Assembly (NCBI RefSeq): GCF_050948215.1
Contig: NC_135151.1
Location: forward strand, 6,302,220-6,366,219
DNA from: Halictus rubicundus
Taxonomy: Eukaryota; Arthropoda; Insecta; Hymenoptera; Halictidae
Direction: 5' to 3'
Length of the DNA: 64,000 nt
The notes beneath the pieces were generated by a model. That model was given only the letters and a program-made list of their open reading frames with translations. It searched no databases and had not been told where the DNA came from. The position numbers and the translations under genes are program-made. Of this stretch, positions 39,850-51,584 are shown piece by piece. Every line of letters begins with the position of its first letter. Positions within the stretch are counted from its first letter, which is position 1.

Positions 39850-40638
39850 ACATTTGGTGTTGCAACGATTGTAAAATAGGGACTTCACAATACGTATTCC
39901 AGAATTCTTTTTAGATTTCTTTAAAACTCAGAATAGTCAACGAACCAGTCGTACAGCTACAACGTGTTCCATAATTTTTGCATTCAATTTGTCTTTGTAG
40001 ATTTGCATGGACGGGTTCGCACCGAAGCGTCAACATCGTCGCTACGGTTGTTCTCTCATCCCGCTCGTCCCTGAATGATCGTTCCGTTCCATGCACCGCG
40101 CCGGGCGCGCTGTTTAATTGTTTCATTAACATTCCCAGTAAACTACATTCCGGTGCATACTTAACCGTGCGCGTTTAACGCTCGATCGGCATGCGTTCTA
40201 CGCGGCGAACGCGCGAGAAATCGAGTTTATGCGCGGGCCGCATAGTTTACGTTGCTCCCGCGAACGATGCAGTGGAGTGTGCCAAACGTCGCAGACACAC
40301 ACCGGACAGATCCTGGTTTAACCCGGTCTAACAATAGTTTCGCTTCTAGTTCATTACTAGACATGATTAGCTTCACCGTGGGTGGGGAGGAACATATTTC
40401 TTAGCAACGAGATCCTCACGTTCACGATTAATTTAGTTCACTGTTTATGTTCACGATTCATTTAGTTTACTGTTCCGGGTTTTCTAAAAAAATTCTGGAA
40501 TGCGTATTCAAGCCCCTATTTTATAATCGTTGTAACGTCGAATGTTTAAAGCGTCAATAGGTAAAAAATATTAAAATGAGAGAAATTGATGAGTGAAATT
40601 TCACCCCGCACATAAACGAGTTGCAGACGGAGGGTTAA
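39592..40638. repeat. 1-kb inverted structure with TTAACCCTCCG ends
   Basis: Left tip TTAACCCTCCGTATGC, right tip (inverted) TTAACCCTCCGTCTGC. In addition 39848-39912 (TAAACATTTGG...TATTCCAGAATTC) is repeated inverted at 40487-40552. About 570 bp of CpG-rich DNA lies between. Confidence 0.55.
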
Positions 40639-40795
40639 TAGGATCTTCAATAATTCTGCTGTATCAAAAGAAAGTTTAAAAACCGTTCCAATAATCCCAA
40701 ACGACATTATTAGATTATGTAACCGAGACTTATTGATTCACGGTTGAAATTGCTGTTGCTGTTGATATATATATTTAAAGCATCCATAGTTATGT

Positions 40796-40972
40796 GCAGA
40801 CTGTGTATTTTATGCATTTGGAAACGAGTAGGTGCAATTTAAAGTGAATTATAAGAATTTAAGAGCTTCAATGTATTAATCCTAGCTTATCAGAATCACC
40901 AAAAGAAGGAAGAACTTCCTGTTTGACTCCTGTACATTGTAATTTTTATTTTACATAAAATCTGCAGTCCAG
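40796..40972. mobile_element. Family A miniature element
   Basis: GCAGACTGTGTATTTTATGC at the left and TTACATAAAATCTGCAGTCC at the right, 177 bp; the internal sequence is diverged. A further lone end (TAGACTGCGGATTTTATGCA) lies at 44717. Confidence 0.6.
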
Positions 40973-42000
40973 TGATGTATTCTAACAGAGAAAGATGAAC
41001 AGGAAGTATTCTTTCAATTTTACAGTCTAGAATAACGATTTTATAGTATGTTTCACGAGGAACATTCTTGGAGATAAATAACAGAAGTGGCAACGTGATG
41101 TATCGTTGCGAACTATTCTTTTCGATAGCCGAGGTGGAAATGGATCAAGCTCCGATTTCCTATCGATCAAGAGGTTCAAAACACGCCACGCGCTATCTGC
41201 CTGGAATTCGTTATTTATCTACGTAATATCAGTAATAATCAAGGATGTTCGAACGCGCGTGTGTGAGACACGGTTAGTATTAGAACAAATGTCTTATTAG
41301 AGGTGGAATGTAGGCGCTACCAATTGTTCCTTCCTCTCGTTGCACCGAGAAAGCGACTTCAATGCTATGCGGCTGCATAAACGATGAACTAAATTGGACC
41401 GCGTGGTGAGTAACCAATAAGCGAAATTGAAGTACAAAGAATCAACGAGCCCGTGTGGTCGGCAGAAAAAATTGCTTGAATGAACGTCTTCCCTTTTCAC
41501 GGTCGCTCTTCAATCAACCAATCAAGAATTACAATTAACAATTATTGTGAACATCCATCGATCAAATGCATCCGAATGAATACATTCTCGCTTATAATAA
41601 TATCAAATAGTACATATTTTAGAAAATTTGTCCCATTAACGTTGCGTTCAATTACGCTGTAACAAACGCTTCTATTGTCGTTGTACATCTCGCATCATAA
41701 ATCAATGAGAATAATACATGATGTATGAATCATGGGCGTTAACAAGCTTCGTGTTACAACGCATGCTGCACCATAAATATAAATATTGCACATTATTGCG
41801 TTAACCCAATGGCCTATAATGTCTAGTCAGTCTCCGGCCAAAGATCTAATAATATAATACATCAATACTTGCATCGAATTTCATATTTTATGTATATTGA
41901 AGAAACGAATCTGTTGATTCGTCAGTTTGTCCGTCAACTGTTTGGTGTCCGTGTCACTGCTGCACGCATGTGACCATACATTTTTTCAGTTGTATTAAGG

Positions 42001-42352
42001 TAAAACTTCACCTTGGCAACCCAGAAATTTTTAACTTTTAATTATATAATCCTGTACATCTTGACGCGAGAATGCCAAATATCGAAGTTTTCAGGCGAGG
42101 AATTCACTGGCTCAAAAGTTATGCGTGTTTAAAGTTGAGCGACTACACTTTATTCTGGTACAAGCTATCATCGAACAATAATTAAAATATTTTAATATAA
42201 AAAAACCTTATAGGACAACTTTAAACACGCATAACTTTTGATCCAGTGAATTCCTCGCCTTAAAATTTCGATTTTTGGCATTTTCTCGTCAAGATGTACA
42301 GGATTATATAGAAAAAGGTTAACAATTTCCGGGTTGCCAAGGTGAAGTTATG
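42001..42352. mobile_element. Fold-back element, 352 bp
   Basis: Two arms of about 150 bp: AACTTCACCTTGGCAACCC, CCTGTACATCTTGACG, GCGAGGAATTCACTGG and CATAACTTTTGA-type blocks on the left return in inverted order on the right. The loop is AT-rich. No ORF. Confidence 0.8.
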
Positions 42353-42865
42353 CCGATAATCGGGACGAACGTGCCGGTTAATCAAGAGCCGGATAATCGG
42401 AACTCTACTGTACTAATGTCCGTCGGAAAAAGACATTTCTCGAACTGGAGAAATGTTCAACGCGAAGAACTCGAGTTCTGTGGCAGCAATTAGAGTCGGC
42501 CGCAATTGCAACTTTATCGAGACGGTTCGCGTCGGTTCACCGTACGAGGAAGAGTAATTAAGCGTTTTTAAGACCGAGTAATTGTTCCTTCCGCAACAAC
42601 GATTACCAGTTCTGCTTGACGATGCAACTGCCCACAATGGTAACTATTGTTGCAGTCGCTTATACGGAGCGGACGGTGAGGTAACTGTTAGTTATCCGTG
42701 ATGCATGCGAAATTATCGTTCGCAACTCGATTCGAGAGATCCTTGCGGCTTTAAACTTTCTCAGCACGATCGTCGATCCATTGAGCGCGTTCGATTTAAT
42801 ATATCTTTTGCTAATTAGATCCCCTAATAACCATCCGTACCAGCCACTACGGTTAATGGACTGGG

Positions 42866-42967
42866 CTAAGGGAACCAATTACTGTGCCTATATTAATTAT
42901 ACTTATTTTTAAAGCAAAATGAGTATTGAAAAAGAGATATTAAATTTTTTCATTAAAATCAGTTAAT
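42866..42967. mobile_element. Family H miniature element, left half
   Basis: AAGGGAACCAATTACTGTGC, then CTATATTAATTATACTTATT and the body; no matching right end nearby. Confidence 0.55.
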
Positions 42968-43273
42968 ATGCGTATTTACAAGGTGCACCGTAAATGGTGG
43001 GCAAAACTTTAAGAATAGATTCGTAATGCTTAGAGAAGAAAAAAAATTTATGTAAACATAGGTCCGGAAATGGTTAGTTTCCGAATTATTCAAGTTTTTG
43101 TGCCACAATTCTCGTCACATCTTGCCCTACGTTAATTCAATTTTAAAAAAGCGATATTCTTTGCGATCGATAGAAAATCGTTCCGAGTTCGATTAATCGA
43201 AACATTCGATATCTCGATTGTTTTAGTTGCACCGTTTCGAAGTAGACGTAAACTTTTCAGACTTTTAAGTAAA

Positions 43274-43424
43274 TATAGGGACCCAATTACTGTGCCTACA
43301 TTAATTATACTTATTTTTAAACCATATATATATATATATATATATACATCTTTTTTAATATTCATGATGCTTTAAAAATAAGTATAATTAATATAGGCAC
43401 AGTAGTTGTGTCCCTTACCCTATA
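43274..43424. mobile_element. Family H miniature inverted-repeat element
   Basis: TATAGGGACCCAATTACTGT at the left, GTGTCCCTTACCCTATA at the right, arms about 50 bp (CTACATTAATTATACTTATT), TA-repeat loop. Confidence 0.75.
43324..43346. repeat. (TA)n microsatellite in a miniature element
   Basis: Eleven TA units at the centre of a short inverted-repeat element (43274-43424). Confidence 0.9.
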
Positions 43425-44024
43425 GTTCTTTTTGTTTCTATTATGAAAGTGCGACGGAACGCATATTTATCAGAGTAAATTCAGTAGATTATGCCACTTC
43501 GAATGAACGTCTATTCGACGCGAATTACCATTGATAAAATTTAATGACCGGTCTCACTCGAGCTCAATTAATCGAAATGGTTGCAATATCAGAAAATCCA
43601 TCAATTAAATCGGCCAACACAGTTTCAACGAGTACACATGCGATAAACTGTGTCACTCGGATTGAAAAACTTTCTAATCGTCTTTATAATCGATACGATT
43701 CAACAAGTTGTTAATATCTGGAATTCAATCGAATGATATTAAACGATGTCACTGTTGCATAGGTTAGGTAATCAAACAAAACGAGCACCGCGAACAATTC
43801 ACCCCCAACACTATAGCAATAAAATTCAAAAACAACTCCTAACCCTTAAATCGCTGACAAAACTCACGTCTGTCAAGAAGTCTGTCAGAGAAAGAGAGGG
43901 CTGTCAATAATCAAGACTGTCGATCGACGGAACGCAACAAGTCTCCGTCGAAGTTAATCGAAACAAAAGCCATTCAACAAGTCGCTTACGTTTAAGTGAT
44001 CTTTTGTATTCAAATGAAACGTAC

Positions 44025-44076
44025 CTTGTGCGGCGAGGAGCACTACCAGCAGGGCAACAAATCGCATCGACAACAT
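44025..44076 (-). CDS. Possible first coding exon of a secreted protein (signal peptide)
   Basis: On the minus strand an ATG at 44076 opens MLSMRFVALLVVLLAAQ, a textbook signal peptide, and runs straight into a strong donor CAAG/GTACGT after 17 codons plus one base. A short phase-1 first exon of this kind is common in insect genes for secreted and cuticular proteins. A TATA-like TATAGAAG lies about 310 bp upstream (near 44390). The rest of the gene would lie at lower coordinates on the minus strand. I could not pick out a following exon, so the product is unknown and the exon may be spurious. Confidence 0.35.
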
Positions 44077-44996
44077 ACTGTTTTGTCGTTGAAAACCACT
44101 GTCAAAACAAATCGCACAGAATTGGCACTAGCGACGCCTTGATTAACTCGATTAATTCGACCAGGGGAACGCGTGTGCGGCGCACGAAGGACGGTTTTTT
44201 CACGGCGATGGTCGTCGAACTGAATAAAGAACCGAACGTATCCACCGATACGAGGTGGATACCGAATACAAACTGAGAGAAGGAACGCGCGCGGTATCCG
44301 AACAGCGGAATCGCGCCCCCGGCTTTTTACGGGGACCTGCGCCAACCGGCTGCGCAATGCGCGCCGAACATGACACGCGCCCGCACTTCTATACCGATTC
44401 TATGTCACAGGACACTCGCACCAGGACCAAACTTTCAAAATTACGACAATTTTCCTTCCCAATGAGATCACTGTAAAATCACGGAAAGTAGATCATTCCC
44501 TCCTACCATAAATACTGATTCGTACCGTTAAAAGTCGACTGCGCCAGGTCCAAGCTTTTAACACAAACTAATCTTCAAAATATAGAACCAGACACAAATG
44601 AAAATTGAGTTTAAACTTTGAGCTTAGAGGCGCCTTTTTTGATAACTTGAAGGACGTTATCTATTGGCTAAATTAGTAAACGCTAATGTACTTTATAAGA
44701 AATATGTATATACTATATAGACTGCGGATTTTATGCATTTATGACAAGAAATGATTTAAGAGTAACGATGTATTATTTTCAAATTCTTGAAATGATTATA
44801 CAGACAATTTTCTTTGCTTATGCTAGAGAAGCATGAAATATTGGGACCACTAGAGGAGCTCGTGTAATCCTTTAAGAATTAGCTTTTTCTCTCTAAACAA
44901 CAGAACGAAGTACAAGATTTGTTGAGTCTTGTTAAGAATCAGGAGAATTTAATAAATAATTATAAAACAACTAAATAAAAAGGGATTATTAATATT

Positions 44997-45209
44997 TAGG
45001 GTAAGGGACCCAATTACTGTGCCTATATTAATTATACTTATTGTTAAAGCATAATGAACATTAAAAAATGTGATATATAACATATATATTAATTGATTTT
45101 AATGAAAAAATTTAATATCTCTGTTTTAATATTCATGGTGCTTTAAAAATGAGTATAATTAATGTAGGCAGAGTAATTGGTGCCCTCACAGTAATTGGGT
45201 CCCTTACAT
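44997..45209. mobile_element. Family H miniature inverted-repeat element
   Basis: TAGGGTAAGGGACCCAATTA at the left and TAATTGGGTCCCTTACA at the right; body includes AAGCATAATGAACATT and its inverted partner ATATTCATGGTGCTTT. Confidence 0.75.
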
Positions 45210-46080
45210 TATTGATATACACTTCTTACAGGTGTTGTCGACAAATTGCGACAGTATTCTACGTTGTCTTACATACGACCAATATAAACAAATTTACCAA
45301 AACTCGATTAATCAGAAAAGATCTGAACGAGGCACAATGGGTTTCGTTAGTATCCCATGCCAGGAAGAAATTGTCTCTTTAATGTTTCTTATCCTGATAG
45401 CGTAAAAAGTCCTCCCCTGTCGATTCAGGGATAGCCCAGTCCGTGCGTATATCCGCAATCAGCATTCCAGCGAGTAGGAATCATGCTCAATGTCAACGCG
45501 TAGGATTTGCTTAATAACTTATCGTCCTTCGAAGAACGCGAGGCAAGCAACAACTCCGAAGACTTCCGATTACACGTGGATTTATGTGACCGGCCGGACA
45601 AAACCATGACCGTGTAACAAATGACGAATTTACATGGGCGCGCAGAATTCTAAGCGAATGAAGTATGAGCCTGGGGACGACGCGTGCAAGCGCGAGAACC
45701 AAGCATTCACAAGCCGCTTTCGTTGAACTCCCCTTTCGATTCGCCCATTCACTTCGTCATTGTGTCCAAGACGAATGGAGAAGAGTGCATTCGCTTCTTT
45801 GCATACCTTTTCCGCCATGCCGATTCAAAAGAAAACGATCGGGTATCAATCGTCGGCTCTGATTAACTCCAGACCGCGGCAGGTTTGCGTTAGGTCCGGG
45901 TTTCAACTCGGTTAGGTGAAAAAAGAACAAGCCATTTGTGACCCAACTTTATACATCAGTATCACTAGATGTAAGCTAGACTCGTAACGATTCCGAAAAT
46001 CACTGTTTACGTAACAATTTAACAGTAATTTAATTATAAAGAATTTCGAGTGACTGTTCTGGAAAACTGAAAACAAGCAA

Positions 46081-46304
46081 GGTAAGGGACTTAATATCTG
46101 TGGGGGTACCAATTACTGTGCCTATATTAATTATATTTATTTTTAAAGCATAATGAATATTAAAAAAGATTCTAACATATGTATTAACTGATTTGAATGC
46201 AAAAATTTTAATATCTCTTTTGTAATACTCATTATGCTGTAGAAATAAGTAGCATTAATACACAGCAATTGGTACCCCCACAGTAATTGGGTCCCTTACC
46301 CTAC
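46081..46304. mobile_element. Family H miniature inverted-repeat element
   Basis: GGTAAGGGACTTAATATCTG at the left, AATTGGGTCCCTTACCCTA at the right. Each end carries an extra ACTGTGGGGGTACCAATT module. Confidence 0.75.
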
Positions 46305-46911
46305 CTTTTCAAGAATTTTTTTCAAATTAGCATTGCACATGAATTTAATTATTTTTTACTGTAATTAATGTGTAGGTACTTACTAGAGAATGCACACAAA
46401 AATTTTCAGCTAAAATTCATCCATTTCCTGAACATCCCTTACCAAAATGTATGCTACGTTGATGTATTGTTAGTCACTGACTATGATCTAATTGCAACCG
46501 AATATACTTGGAAACTGGAAACCTATATCTACCACAGCACAAGAAAAAAGTTCCTGTGCACTCTAGATTACCATATTGTGATTTCAGCGTTTATCACACG
46601 GATAGTCGCTTTCGCAAGAGTTTACACAATCCGGAGAAAGATCTGTCATTTATAAATTTAGGAGATCTCTCATACAACATGATTAATTTACTCGGAAAAA
46701 CGCTTTACGCGAAAATAGAAAGCATCAAACGTAAAAATAGTTGGCGGTTAAATTGCATGAGTTATCAACCGCATGAGTCACATTAGTACAAAAAATTCCG
46801 GTGATGTCACTAGTATTCCATATTTATGAAAATATATATCCTTGTGAACAGAATGAGATACCTGGAATTATCGTTTTGACCTGTTTACCTGGTCTTATCT
46901 TTTACAAAATG

Positions 46912-47070
46912 TAGGATATGGGGCCCATTTACTGTGGGGGTACCAATTACTGTGCCTACATTAATTATAGTTATTTTTGAACCACAATGAATATTAAAAA
47001 TCGTTACTTTACTATACTTCAAAAATAAGTATAATTAATATAGGCACAGTAATTGGGCCCTTTACCCTAG
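46912..47070. mobile_element. Family H miniature inverted-repeat element
   Basis: TAGGATATGGGGCCCATTTA at the left, AATTGGGCCCTTTACCCTA at the right, 159 bp. Confidence 0.75.
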
Positions 47071-48453
47071 GTCGGATAAAAGTTTTAGGTAGCCTATGAA
47101 TGGAAATCAATGAAAATGATTGTAAACGAAGGTGACCATTACTTATCCTATCTAGGATAGGTAATTGTATTATCGATTTTGATGTTGTTGCATTATTATT
47201 TTGAATATCACGATATGCAATAGAAATGGAATATTCAGAATTACGTTACAAGTACGATTCTGTTTGAAAGCATGATTATTTTACAGATAAAATGTCGTGC
47301 TTACTGAATTTCTAAAAAATTTATTCAGACTGTTAAAGTCATTTTCAAATTTCACTTGCAGTAAAGAATTAAGTGTACAATGTATGAAGGAAGTATGTAC
47401 ATCGTAGGCTTTTGATAACCCATATCAAACAACATTTAAATTTTATATCCGCCAGGTGAACGGGGTCCTTCATTTCCCTTCCTTCCCGTCTGATAATAAA
47501 CAAAGCCCTTACTTTATATCCCACAGTTATCTCTTAGCCCCTGTGAAACATCACATAATGTACACTTGCAATGAAGTAACTCATTCAGGAGCATAATTCG
47601 TGGACAAAGTCGTATCTCCTCTTTACAATGTTGCAATTTGTGACAGATAGAACTCTGCGTGCGTAGCGCGGATCTCTGAAATTTAATTTGTTCACTAAAC
47701 CGTGAATGAAAATGATTTTATACGGAAAATCTGAGCATTCAATTTTTATTTTAGTCCGCCAAATTCGGTACTTCATTTTTTAAAATTGAAAATCTGTACA
47801 AATTGACAAAGTCTTAATTGATTTTTAACATAACCAGACTCTTATTATACAAATTTATATTTCACTAAACAATTTAAATTTCCCTAAACAAAATTAACTA
47901 AATGATCTGCTTATTTTTGTTACCATTGAAATCAAGAATATATTGTACAGTTCCGTACCGTCTTCAAAATGGCGATAACCGCGCCATCTCTGGGCAAACT
48001 CGCGAACCCTCTAGGCGGCAAATTTACCTGATCACCTAAAATACGGAAGACTAAGTGCCCAGAAAAAGAAACTTTACAGCTCATTATCAATAAATATTGT
48101 TGCGATAATACTTATCGCATTAACTGACACAGAAAAATAGAAATAAGAAGAAGCCTAAGCATTTTCCGGTGTAACTCGAGTAACGGACTTTCAGTGGCGT
48201 ATCCTGGCCGGTGATTGGTCAATTTTGAAACGGCGACGGGTCTCGTGAGGAAATCCGGATGCGTTAGCGAACGCGAAGGGACAAAGGACGCTGTCGTACG
48301 CAGGCAGATAGACGCCATGTTCATTTGTCAACGGACGTCAAGGTGTGATCATCGGAGGGAACGAGGTTGCTTCGATCAAGTATAACGATCAATCCAGTGC
48401 TCGTTCGAAACGCTTCTCGCGGTTCGCGTGTATTCGGGGCAGGTTCAACGATT

Positions 48454-48785
48454 ATGGCGTCGACGGAATCGAGGAAACGCAAACGGGAAGAATACGAAAT
48501 GCAGCTGTTTGGCTTTCATTCAAGAGCCGTGTTCGCAACCAGTAAGGCCGCCGCCGATTTTTCATTTTCCGTTCGAGAGAATGCTTTTCAGATTGTACGG
48601 CATTTCCGATCGGTCCAAACAATAGATTCCGGTCGTTGGACGGGTGCACTCTGGTATCATGTGGATTCGATCATGACTAGAGTCACACTCGTCCATTGCT
48701 TGGAATACTTTCACCGGCCCATCGCGTACAAAGTTAATCACAAAGGCTAACGCTTCTTCTTCTCTGTCTCTCTTTCTCTCTCTCT

Positions 48786-48863
<78 letters not shown>

Positions 48864-49904
48864 TTTATTTTTCTTCTTTTTTCTCTTCTCCTCTCACGCT
48901 ACAAATTGAAGCAAATAAAAGTTGACCTTGTATCGAAATGTATACACGTCGAGTGAGTTTCGTTTGCATCTTTCGTTTCCTTTTGTAGTCGATTTATCCA
49001 AATATTCGAACGTTCATAACATAAGCAATGTATTCTGGCGACACCGTTAAACCGTTTTTGTTGTACGCTCCTTTGTACGATTTTTGTTTGTATCTATATT
49101 GAATTATTTGAATAAAGCTGTTCACCAACGTTGTATTGTAGTTTTGTTATATTTTCGGTTTGTGAAAATGGACTATTCTTTCTGTTTTGTAGTGCAAGAT
49201 ATTATCGCAAAAAGGATCTGCAGCACCACTGCGAAACTGTGCAAATCTATAGAGGAAACTTATAAACTAGATAACGAGAATATAAAGATACTTAAAAAGA
49301 ATAAGAAGCAGTTAGAGAGAGCTTATTGTAAGGAGGCTTTGTTGCATTTGAAAAATATCGAGGTAATTAGTTCGGTCAAAGTAAGAAACTCCTGTACATT
49401 TCCTCATATTCCTCGTAATGTTTAGAATATCGCAAATAAATTCGTTGCTGTACCAAGCAATGTTTTGCTAGAAGAGGACAAATGTCAGAGGAGACAGTAC
49501 ACAGACACAGAATTTAAAAACATAAAGGACGAGCTAGAGGATTTGCAGCAAAGGGCAAAAAGAGTATGTATTTATATAAACAAGAAAATTTGTCTAAAAT
49601 CTAACTACCTGCTAAATTTAATATTATGCGCGCGTTTCAGGCCACCATTTTAAATGCAACACTGAAGGAAGAATTAGAAATTTTGGAGAACTATCCAATT
49701 TCTGAAGACAGCGTAAACGAAATGCAGAAAACTGTTGAGGCTGGACTTCAATGTGTAGACATAAGCAATCAAGTTTATAAACTGATGGACGATTACAAGC
49801 AGTTTTCCACAAGTCTGTATGGTGTAATAACGATCGCAGAAAAATCAAAATATAATACGATAGACAATCTGAAGTGCAAAGAGATAGACTTAAATAGCCT
49901 GTAA
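48454..49904 (+). CDS. Mis12: Kinetochore protein Mis12 homolog, 4 coding exons
   Basis: Coding exons read as 48454-48541, 49193-49362, 49426-49563 and 49641-49904. All introns are GT-AG and the joined frame gives 219 residues (human MIS12 has 205). Mis12 is a core subunit of the kinetochore MIS12 complex, which links centromeric chromatin to the NDC80 microtubule-binding complex. Two family blocks are visible: near the N-terminus YEMQLFGFHSRA (residues 14-25; vertebrate YEAQFFGFTPQ), and in exon 3 VPSNVLLEEDKCQ followed by a coiled-coil stretch DELEDLQQRAKR, matching the IPSNILLPEDKC region. The rest is mostly helical and Lys/Glu-rich, as expected. The start is the first ATG in frame before the conserved block; the first intron splits an ATG codon (residue 30). 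Intron 1 (about 650 bp) holds a long CT microsatellite. No clear AATAAA was seen just after the stop. Family assignment is from remembered conservation, not a search. Confidence 0.87.
48764..48861. repeat. (CT)n microsatellite in Mis12 intron 1
   Basis: CT run, interrupted at first by TTTCTC, then pure from about 48796. It could act as a long pyrimidine tract, but it lies 330 bp before the acceptor. Confidence 0.97.
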
Positions 49905-51584
49905 AATAAGATAAGCTAAGTGAAGAGTATTCCGTGTTCAAAGCAATAATGATGTAAAAAAAAACGTCAATTACACGAATGGACCAATTTGTGATAGTAT
50001 ACATACACATTTATAACAGCTGATGTCTATTTGTACATGCACATTTTTCCCGTATTTTTTATATATTTAGAAAGGCAAAGGTAAAATGTATGGTGAAAGA
50101 CCGGTTTTATTGACTTCTGAAAAAGAAAAATGTTTCAGGTGATAAAAAGGAGACAAATGTATATTAATTTACAAAACTCTGTAATTTTATTTTGTAATGT
50201 ATCATTGCACTAATGTTTCCCTATATATAGTCGAGTACAATCCCTCTCCAATACAATCTATTGGAAAGTGTTTTCATTACCACAAAATTGATCAAAGATA
50301 AAACTTTGATTAGTACCTTTTGATATTTGTGTCCTTGAATCGAATGACCTCGGTATCCTATATACATACAGTGTTACGGTTCCTTCATAGCGGAAAAACG
50401 AAAGTCTGCAAGCAAAAAATGTAAATGCTAGAAAACGTGGCAAAATTTGAAATGTAACGTGATAGAGAATGATATTTAGCCACGGACGAGGAATAAGAGT
50501 AGACCAATCACCACAACGTATTTTTCTCTGTCTCACGTCCGCGGGGCTCTAGCCATGGGCCCTTCCCATTTTTGTGTCACATTCTACCGTATCGGTCTGG
50601 CAGTCTTTCTAAATATCTCGTTGGTGCCAGTGGCGATACATTTCCTTTCTGGCGATAAGATCTTAATCTGTGGTCTGAGTTGCTCTGTCGATAACATTTG
50701 GCTATCAGTTTGAGCATTTTAACGCTGCATCGAATGGCGCTATTTTCAGATTTTCTGAAGCAGATAATTCATGGCGGAATTTACATTGAATTTTATGACT
50801 AACTCGGCAAAAATCATTTGCGCCGCTATACAAAATTGACTGCACCTAATAGAATTATTTTTTTAATTACTCTGCAGTATTTAAACAAATTCCTACGAAA
50901 TTATAGTTTATACAGCTGTCATAATCAAGCTAAAAATACAATATTATTTCTCACTGCGAAATTTAACAAATTCCGTAGACTAACTTCTAAACCAATTTAA
51001 CGGGCTCGTTGGAATGCTAATGAATTATGTGATAAGTTATTCTAATTGGGGTAATGACATTGACATAAATAATACACGATTGTAGTCTACGTGTCGTCAC
51101 GCTTTCCTTTTATATAAAAGCGATGTACGGTGTTCCTGAACATACAACATGCAACAATGTTTTTACCGACGGCTATTGATGCTTCAGTAATCTCTCCGCT
51201 CTCAGGCAGGAGTAGATCGGCATTTTTGACAGTTCAAACAAGGCCTACCGGACTACTTATTTCCAGTGGAATTGTATACGAAGCTTGCGTTTCTTATCGA
51301 ACAATTGTTCACGATGCGTTCGACCTTATGAATCCTCAATTGAACTCGTGAACGAGGTAAAGAATTCCTACGAAACGGTTTCCCGTTCGACCTGCGTGTT
51401 ATTCACGAAATGAAGCAACGTTCGATGACTTCGTGTTCACATACGGACAAAACGAATTAGATCGAAAGTTAATCTGTAAGTAGAAACATTCTTCGCGTTG
51501 CGGCAAAGTAACCGTTATTTACTTTTAGATAGGTTAGGTAGTTCTCGGAAAGGTGTGCCTGGCCAGGGCTCGAGCTTTGGAACA
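49905..51584. other. Mis12 3' UTR, spacer and SLC30A9 upstream region
   Basis: AT-rich; no other coding exon recognised. Confidence 0.55.

Larger units (their letters stand above)
45210..48453. other. Intergenic DNA leading to the Mis12 promoter
   Basis: Family H elements, AT-rich sequence, then a CpG-richer stretch from about 47.95 kb that probably holds the Mis12 promoter and 5' UTR. Two ATGGCG-type sites (near 47970 and 48454) resemble YY1/Pho-like AAnATGGC motifs; one of them is the start codon. Confidence 0.5.
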
